From Tubulanus polymorphus (taxonomy: Eukaryota > Nemertea > Palaeonemertea > Tubulaniformes > Tubulanidae): a DNA stretch of 64,000 nucleotides. Under the pieces are notes generated by a model that saw only the letters and a program-made list of their open reading frames with translations, made no database searches and was not told where the DNA came from. Shown here piece by piece: positions 1 to 12,200 of this stretch. The DNA lies in assembly GCF_964204645.1 (NCBI RefSeq), contig NC_134028.1:20806153-20870152 (forward strand), in the 5' to 3' direction. How positions within the stretch are numbered: position 1 is the first letter of the stretch; the number at the start of each line of letters is the position of its first letter. The translations under genes were made by a program, and so were the position numbers.

Positions 1-1502
1 GTGTCTTTATACATGCTTAAAAAGGTAACAACTGTTCGAAGAAATTTACAACTAATTAACGCAAATTTCAAACGCCATCAATTCAATGCGTAAATACTTT
101 TCCTAGAATCAAATCCAAACCGTGATTAGAAATTGTCATGAAACCCACGCACTGGGTGCAGTAAGGCATCTTCCCGTATGATCACAATCTTTTCAAACTA
201 TATCAATCTCAAGCTGGCAATGATCCTGTTCTTATGGGGGCTGATTCTGGCCATAGTAAAATATTACGTACGGCTAGAGCAATGATAAAAAACATTTTCA
301 CATTGGCCCGTTTTTTTTTCTCGCGCGAAAAACCAAAATGTTTTGTTTTCTCGCGTGAGAAAACCAAAAGTTTTTAATTCTTGCGCTAGAAAACCAAGCG
401 TTTTGAATTCTCACGCGAGAAAACAAAAAAAACGGGCCAATGTGAAAATAAGTGTGTTTATCTTTGCTCTAACAGAAAATGTTTTTACTGTGGCCCGAAT
501 CAGCCACCATATGTTCCTCCGTTCAGAGTTAACCATAATTTCATTCATTTGTTTATATTGATTGCATGTATCTGTAATAAAACTGTCATCGTTTGTAGCG
601 AAAAAAGAATCAATCATGAATTTGCATTTTCCATACTAGCAGGTTCGAATCCCGAATTTTGCTAATGCCCTCATTTGTTTAATTGTTACGTATCGTGTGT
701 AACGGTTATATACTATGGATTTACGTTGTATAAAATATATAGGCTGTAATATTCTATGAATTATCAATGAGGGTTTGTGTGTTTGTATATTGATCGTATA
801 GGGACCATGCACATTTCACAAAAAATGACATTAGCAATATGTAATCAAGGCTACCACGTTCATGAAACTTGAATACGTATGTGAAGCGCCCCTCCAGCTT
901 ATGACTTTTGAAGTTTGCGTCACACATTTTTCATTAAAAACAAGCGAGGTCAACTGGCGGACTTTTTGTTAATAGCGCAGCAGATAATCTGAATGTATTT
1001 ATACATGACTGATATTCAATAAGGGATTAAATATAGTATAACGGAATGAAGTCTGCGCGTTATTAGAATAAAAACCAGTGTCGGTTATAACGGTATATAC
1101 GTACACAACCTTCACAGGTGAGTGTCTTCTATGGTAATCAATCTGATAATCTTGTTTATTCGATTAGCTATTCGATCTTAATTGCAATTTGTTAACTGTT
1201 TGCTTAAAACGATAAGGACCCAGTTCCCAGAATTGAATCTAAAACCTAAAACATCAGGAGGGAGTTTGTGTTAGATTTACGACCCTACCTAAGCTTATTT
1301 TTGGTTTCGTAACGTATATAACGCCTGAACACCAGTCTGAGGTTTGCTGAGGTTCTAAAGCGATTCTGATATCTTAAGACTGGCTCACAGTAATAATGCA
1401 CAGGTGTGACATTTTAAATCTAGATTGATCTGCGAGTACTATGCAACATGGCCCCCGGTGAATAAAGTTTTATCGTCCTATCATTTTACAGCAGTTTCAA
1501 AG
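1..1502. other. Non-coding stretch before the first gene
   Basis: I see no convincing exon here. The stretch holds one palindromic MITE at 233-511, described separately. The rest is AT-rich DNA with no clear reading frame. A likely 3' splice site (tttacag) just before 1492 suggests an upstream 5' untranslated exon of the gene that starts at 1503, but I could not locate that exon. Confidence 0.4.
233..511. repeat. Palindromic MITE, TGGTGGCTGATT family, copy 1
   Basis: The ends are inverted copies of TATGGTGGCTGATTCGGGCC, with a few mismatches on the left. A possible TA target duplication lies at the outer edge. A second inverted pair (CACATTGGCCCG and its complement) lies inside, at about 299-311 and 435-447. 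The core at about 312-432 is four imperfect tandem units of roughly 30 bp, each centred on a small palindrome of the form CTCGCGCGAG followed by AAAACCAAA. Related copies lie at 13120-13341, 18674-19022 and 26182-26402. There is no coding capacity; mobilisation in trans is inferred. Confidence 0.8.
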
Positions 1503-2596
1503 ATGACAACAACTCAGACATCGTCGATACGTAACGAGAGTCCCGGAGCGACCTCTAAACCGGCCAGTATATGTGGAATAGTCCAATCATTACCTAATGA
1601 CAATTCATTCTTATTACCGGAAGAATGGACGTTACCTCACGAACATATGATGGAGAAACGGGAACCTTACATGGCAAGTATAAAGGGGGGGGGGGGTATT
1701 TGTTTTAAGACGAATTCTAAGTCTTAAAGCAAGAATATCATATAAACCTTAACAGGTTTCTTCATGTTTCTCTCCATCTTGAATTTTTGTATTTGTACTA
1801 CTTTGTACGATTATTATAATTCAAAATGGAAAAATTAAATTATTATTGTTATTACTAAGACTCGGGAGCCGAGTTCCAATCGTTCCAGGAAAATGCATCC
1901 CACGATAAGTTCATTTCCAATATCGGTTGTTTATTGCTAATTCATGAGCACGACTCTAGTAGACCTAGTCAGTAACCTGACTGTGGTTTAGTTTCACGAT
2001 CGGATATTTTCACAAACCACATGTTGGTATAAGCCCATCCCATTATAAAAAGCTTACCACCAACGATTAGGTAACTAACTATAGTAGACCATACTTTCTC
2101 GCTTGTAAGGCTCGCGCTATTACTAAGCTGACACCAACCCAGCCCCTGTTCGTTAACTACCTTCTTTGGTATATCATACGATATTCTTTTTGATGCAGGT
2201 TACCAAGTCTTAAACCTAATGCATCAAACATATAGCTTAGTAAAGTGAAAATTCCTCTTTTCTTAGAATTGGAAGAAAGACGTTCAAAACCAGATCCTGA
2301 ATTTAGCCACGCGACTGGTAAGTGTTAATCCTAAAAAGCTGCACAGTTCCATCGATTTCCTCTCATTTGTCACAAAGTCTACTCGAACTCGGCGTTTCTT
2401 TCAGGAATTATCACTACGACAAAATCCACATCCCGAATGCGGACAAAGTCTACTCGATGGAACTCCAGATTGGAACCAGCCTACTCCTAAACAGTCGCAC
2501 GATGACGGAGCGCAGCCACCAGCTACGTGGGGTCATCCAACATATGGACGGGGGACTACGTTCAGTAAAACTGAAATCGATCTACAAGCCTTTTGA
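1503..2596 (+). CDS. Small three-exon gene of unknown function (137 aa)
   Basis: I do not recognise the product. Three exons join in phase: 1503-1673, 2267-2317 and 2405-2596, giving 57, 17 and 63 residues before a TGA. Exon 1 begins MTTTQTSS and contains the segment LPEEWTLPHEHMMEKREPYM. Exon 2 is a predicted helix (NWKKDVQNQILNLATRL). Exon 3 is rich in Pro, His and Gln and ends GTTFSKTEIDLQAF. Exons 2 and 3 use good acceptors (tttcttag, tttcag), and exon 2 has a gtaagt donor. The first intron would use a GC-AG donor (ATG/gcaagt). No signal peptide, membrane segment or known domain is visible. The case rests on three phase-compatible exons without stops and protein-like composition. A short cytosolic or axonemal protein is possible but unproven. 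Confidence 0.55.
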
Positions 2597-3281
2597 AAAC
2601 TTTCTAATTCTTAAAAATCTCTTCACTTGTGAAAATTGATTGTTTTATCTACACCATTAACAGTGCAAGAATATTACATATCACATCGAAAATTGTTTTA
2701 AGATCAGTGAGGTGGAGGTTTCATTTCTGTCAAGGTTACATGATATTACACGTACAACTGTTTGTGATTGAGTTTGGTAAACAACGACTTCCTGAAAGAG
2801 AGTGAAACAGTTATTAAGGAAGTTCGCATGGAAAGAGTTAACCGGTACTGCAATAGACTCATCATATCAAATCCCTACACACAGACAGATAGCTATATTT
2901 GTGAACTACGTTATATTAATTCATACAATTGATATTATCATTGATCCCAGTTTCACAGTTTCTCAGTTGATGTTCGACTATCGAAAATGAACTAGTTTAA
3001 CGGTGGTCAAAACTCGGGTCAGGTCTAACCAGAAACTATAACCCGATCCTAGAGTTTGGATGACCGTAGTCATAATATATATGATTTATAATATACTTCG
3101 TGTAGATTGGTAAGAAAGCATGAAGACGTTTTCTGTCATAGTTCATGATACTTTTACTCAACAACTATTACTTGCATTATGGGGACATGATTATGGGAAA
3201 ATATTACTAAGTAATAGGAATGATATTCTCAAAAACCTAGAAACCAATAGCGCCATTTAGTGGACCCTCACCCGCAAAAAG
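2597..3281. other. Intergenic gap between convergent genes
   Basis: The stretch lies between the stop of the small plus-strand gene and the stop of the minus-strand ROCO gene, so both 3' ends face each other here. It is AT-rich, has only short chance reading frames, and shows no repeat I could pair. Confidence 0.4.
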
Positions 3282-6200
3282 CTAGATCCTCGATTGCCAC
3301 GTAGCTACGAAAGCTCCCCTATTGTAAGATTTACCTTTTACAATAGCTTGTGCTCGTCCAACTTTTCGCACGGCCACATCTACAGACCTCACCGCGCCTA
3401 GCACCGCCTTAGCAGCGCCATCTATATCACCTGATTGAGTAGCTGCTGCTGCATCTGCCGTTACTTTAGCAGCTGTGACCTGACGTAGAAAATAGAACTC
3501 ATGAACTTTCACTAGATACTAAAATCGAACATCTTTATAACGATTGAACGTATCAGAAATTCATAGTTTTTATGAATTTGAATAGGCCCTGTCGGTATAG
3601 GTACGAATAGGCGTTTGATAAGGAACCATTCACACGATACAAACCCCTCCCCTCAAAGTGGCGTTCCAAGAATTTTAAGAGTGGCCACGCGCTTGATGTC
3701 GAAACATACCTATTTCATATTGAAATCATAATTTTTGAAGGTTATTTAGGCCATCGAAAAAGGCCATGTTGCTAAGCAAACCGCGCGCGATTTATATTGA
3801 CCACCGCTTTTGAATGCAAAATGTATAGATGTTTCGTACTGCTGGCTCCTATCAAACAAACTCAATCTGGACGGTTACACGGTTCATATTTCGTTGATAG
3901 TCTAAAGATAGGGAATGGATTCGAACCTGAGCCGAATTGATAACGCTTTGTATCGAGTCAGACTTTTGTTCGCTACACTTATATTCTTCTTCTATCAAAT
4001 CAGCAACAGACTGAGCCAATATGGCCGCTACGAAACCGGAAGCCATACGACTGACTTCCCGTTCCTGTTCGGAATGGTTTCTAATGACCGTATCTGTAGA
4101 AGCGGTTAATCTGTCATCACTAGTGATAGACTGAGGGGTAGTTGACTGATCCATGGTAACTGGTTGTGGAAGAGGGTGGTTTATTGTATTCCCTTCAGGA
4201 GAATGGTGCGGTGTAAAAATAATCCCACTCTCGGAATCGTCCAGTTTCCACTTGATGTTTGCGTTCTGAAATACAAAATCGAAATATCGCAGCTCAAGAA
4301 ATTTGAATTATGCAAATAGAATTAACCAAGGTCAATTTTACTGAAAATTGCTAAAAACAATTGAAACGTGTAGCTCTTAACTTTGAATCAAGCGCCATAG
4401 CGCCCATACATTCAATTCTACAACTAATTTCCTATTTCGAATGTTTTAAACATCGGATTCTAAGAGACGACTGCTGCACTTGGTTCTACTAAGCTGGGCC
4501 CTAGGGTTCTTGCTGTGAAGTTAACGCAAGTTTTGAACGAGTTATTAGACCAAGTAATTTCCTCAAACCAAACCTTCTTTTTCTTCTTCCTCGGTTTCTC
4601 TGACCCACTATTTTCTTCCTCCGACGGCTGCTGGTGATTCGATTTAGTGCCCGGCGTTTCGTCTGATAGATTATCATCATTGATCGCAAACAGGAGATTT
4701 TCTCTTCTGATGTTTAATTTTCTCAACCAATGAATCAAACTGGGAACTTCATAAACTAAAAACAAAAATAAAGCGACTACAAAACAATAAGAACTCAGGG
4801 CAGTTGAGCAGTCAAACCTTTCATTTTTAAGACCAGTATGAAAGGCCGTCTTAATAGTTCTGTAAGGCCACAGGAAAAGAAAACCCCGTTTCTCAGGCCC
4901 GACCAACCCGAGATTTCGTCGTTTCAAATAATCATTTTCAGAATAGAATATAATTGCCCACCCTTTTTCAAATTTTGGTTGAAATAATTTTTTTCAAAAA
5001 TATATATGTGGCCGTCCGACTATCAAACTCTCCATTCGCGTAAATACTTTTTTCAAATCGTGATGTCGGCTGAGATCAATTTCATAAAAATATTCTATAA
5101 CATCGGATTTAACAATTTGATTCTGGAAATGGTGCAGCCATGCTCAGACAACTTTGCTAATCGGACATTGATGGCGACCTAGGATTGTAAAATTCCAGGA
5201 ATTCCGTGGAATATGTTCAAAATAAGTAATCGTAAAAACACCTAATTTTTTTCATTAATCATTGTGGTCTACTAGCTGTTAATCATATTCCTAACTAAAA
5301 GTTTGGTCCAGTTAAAAGTGTATTTACGGCGACCTACCCCATTTCCAAAAGTATACCAAAATTGTTTTTCTATAAAAAGAAAAAAAACCTACCTACCCAG
5401 TTTGGTGGTTGCCCCGACCGAGTAACGGGAATTTTTTAGTGTGGCGTAACTTACAAATACAAACCTGAACCTGGTTGCACAGTCGAGACCTAGATCCAAA
5501 AGTACTCATATACAGCTCAAGTTATTAGGTCCAAGAATATTGAAACATCGTAAATTATTATATAGAACAGACCATGGACGTCTGAATGCCGATAACGTTC
5601 ATGGCTTTGAGTTATCTAAAATCGGCTAGGCCTTGACTGAACATCTGATCGCTAGGAACCTCTGTCAAAACATTACTTAATAATGTATTTAAGCCAATTA
5701 ACATCCCATTCTGTGAATTCAGAAACATCCATGATAAGATCAAATCTGCCAATAAGCTCAAATGGGCAAAGGCAATCTTTGGTATACAGTTTCATAAAGT
5801 TTGAAACTGCGTTAACTATCCTCTAAAGCATTCGGGTACCCGCGTACCGGATAGGGAACCCACGCCTAGTCAGTGTCAGTCTTACTAACCTTCATCTGGT
5901 ATCAGAAAATCTAAATTGACATTAATTGCAGGGTCCGTAGATGCATTCAGTATAGGCAATCCCTCTAGACACTTATACAAGTCAATAGCAGGTTCATCGG
6001 TGACGTCATCCTCTTCATAGAATACATCCCCATAAGATATCAGATTCACCTACATATTATGATTAATGATTAACGCGTAACATTACAAACTGGTTTATTG
6101 GTTTATTCTATTCTGGACCCCGGCCCTCCCCTCACCGAGAATGGCTGTGCTCCCTCGAAAAATCGACGATGTAACATGTTAAACGTAACAAAAAGAAAAT

Positions 6201-9200
6201 TGGAGTAGGCCCACATATCCTCCGCAATTCTACCCTTTCGACAAAGCTTCTCCTGGACGATAGTCCCGCTGTCCTCGGCATTGAAAACGTGGGAAATGTA
6301 CTAATTAACTTGAGTTAAACTTAATCATGGACCGAGAACTATGTGGCTCCTAGGATACTTTCCACGTGCTGTGGATATGTGAGTTTCTCGGGTGGAATAG
6401 CCCAACGGGTCTTTTATCATCATATCATATTTTCATTTACCATCAAAGGAGGCCATATTCACAGCCTCTTAGGAAGGGAAGTGTAATGACACTTCCCTGG
6501 TTTGCGCATTTCATTTCCATTTTCAATTAGTAACACGCCATTCTACGTTCTATTTAGGATTCTGTTAATTTTAGCTGACAAATCTTACCTTTGTATAAAG
6601 ACCTCGCCACTCAAAGAGTATCTTATCAATTAATTGTATGAAGAATGATAAATGTGCCCAGACGTCGGACACGGCGTTCAGTCGACGATTGGACCCACTG
6701 TCTTCACTGTCCGCGTTCATTCTACAACTGACGTCTATATACAGGGTGTCTTCACATTGGATACAGATTATTGCCTGAAACGTGTAAACAGAATAAACAT
6801 CATTAAAATACTCATGACTCAGAAAGACCAGCCCGATTCAACTAAAATGGTTTTAGACCGTGAGTCGAGATGAAAACAGGATATCCGTGTATGATGAATA
6901 AACGCGAAAAAATCCCATATTAAATACAGCCAAAACGAGAAACTTGAATAGAACTGTATAGTATTTTCGCAACGTTTCGGCTTAAGACAATTAGCCATCA
7001 TCAGTATGCATATATTCAAGTTTCTCTCTTTGGCTGTATTTATTGTGGAATTTCTCGCGTTTATGGATTTAGATCGTTGGCCCAGTTGCACATTCATTCA
7101 TCTTATCCGATTAAGTTATACATGTAGAACAAAAATGAGCTAAGACTGGTTTTGTTATTAGACCGACAGAACAATAAGAGAAGACTGTTCTTAAAAGTTT
7201 TAAAATTTGGTTATAGAACCAATTCTTTTTATTAGCTTTCACAAAGAGAGAATTTTAAGACTGGTCCGTTGATTTGTAGATTCGCTATAGAAACAAAATG
7301 ACCTGAGACTGGTCTTAAAAGCGTTGACAGTAGAAACAAATCGATTGGTGCAACTGGGTCCTTTATTAGATCTGATGTCAGTGATTGATGCCGCGCAAGA
7401 TCAGCATAATCCACAAATCCCACTCCTAATTTGCATATCCAAATTACTTTACCTCTGCTATTTTCAGTAACATGCCTCGTTTCCACGTGTATTGATATGA
7501 CTCGCAAGCACGTGATGTGTGAATACAGCCAATCAACCGCTCGAAACAACCCGGGGGAATCCCAACGGGAAACACGAGTCGCCACGTGATCTGTAAATCG
7601 CCCGGGAACGGTTTTGGCGTCCAATTTAATTGCTGAAAGGAAGATGAAGATTTGATAGACTTTCTTCAATCAGTTACTTAAAACGTCTTTCGCAATCAGA
7701 ACGTTTTGATTATGTTACGTTTACACTGCACTATAGGCCAGTTCCATCATATCTCTCGTAACAGGCTGCATACGTTAAAATATACGTAAACTCGGTAAAT
7801 TTCGGGATTTCTATCAACGAGCATTCAACGATGGAGATCTGGGACCACAAGGTCCGGGTTGATTTTTCCCAACGGTCTAGTGATCTGGTGGTATAGTGTA
7901 CGGGGTGTATTTTTTAGTGATGGGTTACTCAAAGAACTATGGGACCGAGTCCTAAACAATCAAATGCGTAGATATTAGTAGAAGAACAAGTTATTTGAGG
8001 TGATTGAAATTAAACGAATTATACTGTAATCATTGATTAAAGATGATTACTGTAATTTAACTTACCGGTGTTTGATTTGGAAGTAGACGCATTAGTGTTA
8101 TATAGTATTGAGTGGTCGATGAAAGATTCGGGAATAAACTCAATGATAAACCATTATCTATTGGTTTATTCTGTATATAAGGCATCAATATACCCAATCG
8201 ACATAAAAGTTTCATCATCAGCTGAATCTGATCTTCATTAAATGGAATAGTCTAAAAAATAGCACAAAAAACATGCGTGACGTATCAAACCAGGACCAAG
8301 TTCCACATATTGTATGGGTTTGATTTGGACCTATTTTTTACAGTTGTGTGGGTTTTGTTTTAACCTGGACCCAGTTCCTCAATTGTATGAGCTAACCCAG
8401 TTCCACATTTGTGTAGGCTCACCAATTTCCACAGTTGTGTGGGTTTTCTTTGCATCTTGACCCAGTTCCACAATCGTATGGGCTTACCCAGTTCCACAGT
8501 TGTGTGGTTTTGATTCAACTTTGATTGTGCAGGCCTAAATCATAGTTTTTTTTTATTGCTATCCCTAGGTCTACCTACCTGCCACAGCAGAGGAAACAGT
8601 ATCTCCCTGACAACGCCCCGTAATGGAATATCCTCCAATGCTCTTACTAGTACCGACGGGTTGGGTTTACTAACACTGCCCCCTGGTGGCCAGAACCGTC
8701 GAGATTCGAATTTGAACGATTTTTTGTCGTCGTCGATCAACAGTAGACAGATGGAGTTAGCGAGAGCGGACGGATCGAGGCAGACGAAATGGTTATATAA
8801 CCCATCAGGAAACATGTTAAACCGAATATCTAGAATAGCTCCCTAAAACATAGACAACAATAACAACAACAACGTTAGATAACGAGAAGAAAGATTCCAA
8901 CAGCGCTTGTTGTGAGTTTAATGTGACCAAAAAGCCAAAGATCCCAGTTTCAAAAATCTCCATTAAGACTAAACTCGAGAGTTTTGAATCAATTCATTAC
9001 AAATGTTTTATCAATAACCCTCGGGACAAATCTTAACGCGAACTGTGGAACTGGATCCTGAGCAGAACTGGTTCGGGTAGATTAGGGAAATAGGAGAAGG
9101 TACAATATCGATACCTACTGCATTTTGTAGAAATCTGAGTTGATTTTCAAATAGATCCTCGTTAGTAATACAGCTAGCAGTGAATGCTATATCTCTGATC

Positions 9201-12200
9201 TGAGCTCCAGTCAGTAATACACATCCAGAATGTTTCAATTTCAACAATTCGCTATATAACTCCACAGTTGACGAATCCACCTGGTTTACTATGTGCGGAA
9301 ATAACTGAACGTCCAGTGATAGATTAACTAATACTTCAGCGAGCTTATCCAAACCCTGCAAGAATAACATTTCAATCGTAGTCTAATATTTGTTTTCATA
9401 ATTTATTAGTACATAATTTGTGATATTCGAGATTTTTCTATTGAATAAGATATTATTGATATTTTTCTCGAAAATTCTTTTAACCAATAATTGACGAAAG
9501 AGATTTACTTTAGAACCGATTTTAGATCTGCTGTGTCATTTGATATCAGACGTGTGTGTAAAATCGATAGAGTAAATGAGAAAACTGATTTGATACCTTT
9601 CCAGTAATGAGATCAACGGAGAGAATTTCGTGGTGAAATATCGGTCTTTTGTACAACAAATACTGTAGATTATCGATCCGATTATCGATATTAGGATTCA
9701 ATTGAAGCGATCTAAAGAAAAGAATAAAAACAGAAAATGAACGATTAGAAATGAGTGGAACCGGGTCCAGTAACTGTGGTTCGAACTGGGAACTGGACTG
9801 TGGAGCTGGGTGGAACCGGGACGAGTAGCTGTGGATCGAACTTGGTCCAGAACTGTGGAACTTGATCTAGTCCAGTCTCAATTGACACTGACTCTCGAGA
9901 ATTTAGACAGACAAATGTTGCTGCTAGTTTGTCGTCATCCCTTAGGATACGGCATTATTTTCTGCGCACTGACCGCGGCATTTGCGCAAAGGTTATTTAG
10001 TTCGTTTTTTAAGGGGAATGGAGAGGGGTGTAACGCTTGTAATCATTACTATTGGATTTTAGTTCACGTTCCGCGCTTTAGAGTGATTTTTTCAAGGCGG
10101 TAATAAAAGGCAGCAGACAATCCCGCTTTAAAACATAGTACCAGACACCACAGACACCGGCACTGGGCTACCCGGAATTATGTAATTTATCCTATCCCAA
10201 GTAATAAGCCGTCTTGGTTGCATTCATTGACGTCACAGTAGGGGGGGATTAGAGATAATTACCTCATTGATAATTGATGAAAAACATAGACGGGCGCGAA
10301 TCCGAACGAAAATACGTTATAGCGCGAGTAAGCCGGATAGCGTAACGTGTTCATTATCAATAAGAATTATTTCTGCTAAATTAACTCAACCTCCATCTCT
10401 CATTATCCACCCTATAGAACTCTTGCAGCATCCACTTTCCTCGTCAGCTTTCTCTAGCATTTTAGAGGAGCGGTTCTTTTCCAAGAAAACGGACACACTT
10501 TTCAACCGTTTGCCCTATTAAAAAGGGACAGATCGTTGAAATGTGAAGTGCATGGGGGTACCTGAATAAATCATTTGAGAAATGGATTACTTTTCATTTT
10601 CTAAATTATATATGTCAATTGTATCCGAAATCGTGACCCAAAAAATCTTGACCCATAAATGTTTTCATATTGACTTTTTGGAGGACGCTTTGAAGATAAG
10701 AGGGGGTTCGTTCGCTACCTTTCGGCACGCCTGCACCCTTCCTCCTTCCCTCGATACCTCCACATTTAGAAAACTTATCACTTCGTTAAGATATCGTATT
10801 TACGGTAACCACGGTAACGTATCGATGATATCTTTTTTTGTGTCTCATTAAGAGAGGAATGATAAAATGGAGTAACTCGTTCGCTCTACGCTGAGAGTCG
10901 TCTAGCGATTAATTATTCTAGTTTCTAATAGCGCAATGAATGACTCGATATTTCCGTCAATTTTTCCTATGGGGTTCCCCGCGTGGAATGAAAAGGGAGT
11001 TTTATATATAGATTCAGATATGAACGAATTGATGGTTGATTTAGATGATCTAATGAGAATCGGTGTGGTTTTCGTTTTTCTACACTATCTCGTGCGCGTT
11101 CTACTCGAGCTCAGTTGCTGGAAATCAAGCGCAGCCGAGACGACATAAGCAGGGCCGCGATCCAGCTATTTCGCGGTTGGGTCAGGGGCGGATCCAAACG
11201 GGACAGTACAGAGAGCACGTGCTCCCGTCACAATTTTCCAGTGTCCTATTGAAAATACAACGGCAATATTTTTCAGGGCACTTTTTGCACCCACAACTAA
11301 TAAGACAGCGTATATATGTAATTTTCATTACAAATTCTGCTCCTCGATCCGGCCCTGTGCGTTTATATCTTTTGCCTCTCGCAAAACCGCGGCCAACAAT
11401 AGCCGTTTAAGCAACGTAACTACACCGTTGTGAACTGCTGAACGAAAGACACTTAACTCCGTTTAATCCAAAGAGTTCTAAGTAAGGAAATAACAGTTAA
11501 ATCCTACTAAAAGCGCCTTTAGTGGGATTAAAATCGGAATATAGGAAATAACAACTAAATTAAATCCATTCAACGTACGTGGGGTGATTACAGACAGCAT
11601 TTGGTTTATGGTTAGATCTAGACATTTATTGTAGAAATTACGTTTACCACCTTAACGTCTGGTCATTGAGCTTAACCTCAAATTTTTCATAGTTTTTTTT
11701 TATCTTTCTCCCACAAAGTGCATGTAGCCTGTATCTCTGGGCCTAGTGAGGAATATTGTATGCATAAATGTAGCCATAAAAACAAATTTAGCCCGGAACA
11801 AATGTTCACACGGGTGGCAAATGGGCCCGGTCCAAAGAGGCACTGGCAAATTTGGCCCAACTGAAAACGTCGGACCATTTCATCGGATAAATGATTGCGT
11901 TTTTTATTGCAACTGGTACCGGAAATAATCCACTTCGCTTCGTTTGAACATTGTTTAGTATCGAGTGAGTGGTTTACGTGCGAACGCACTCTCTACTAAG
12001 ACACGGTACAAATTTGGCTCGAGCCTGATCCGTGCCAATTTTGCCCGGGCCAAATCGTCTCCGTGTGATCGCGGCCTTGGTATGCATTATTTGTATGGGG
12101 CGCTACTCGGAAAATAACACGCGTTTTCCTTGATTTACCGAATAAACAAGATTTCGCCACATTTCAATTTGCATTCATTTCCTACTTAGATATGTAATCT

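Noticed and set aside
4460-4927. 155-codon minus-strand frame with an apparent transmembrane helix
   Set aside because: The hydrophobic part lies upstream of a good acceptor (tttttag) at 4756. The ROCO exon begins after it with VYEVPSLIHW, so the membrane helix is intronic.
7232-7669. 145-codon minus-strand frame
   Set aside because: It is a shadow of a COR exon (7632-7453) read in another frame.
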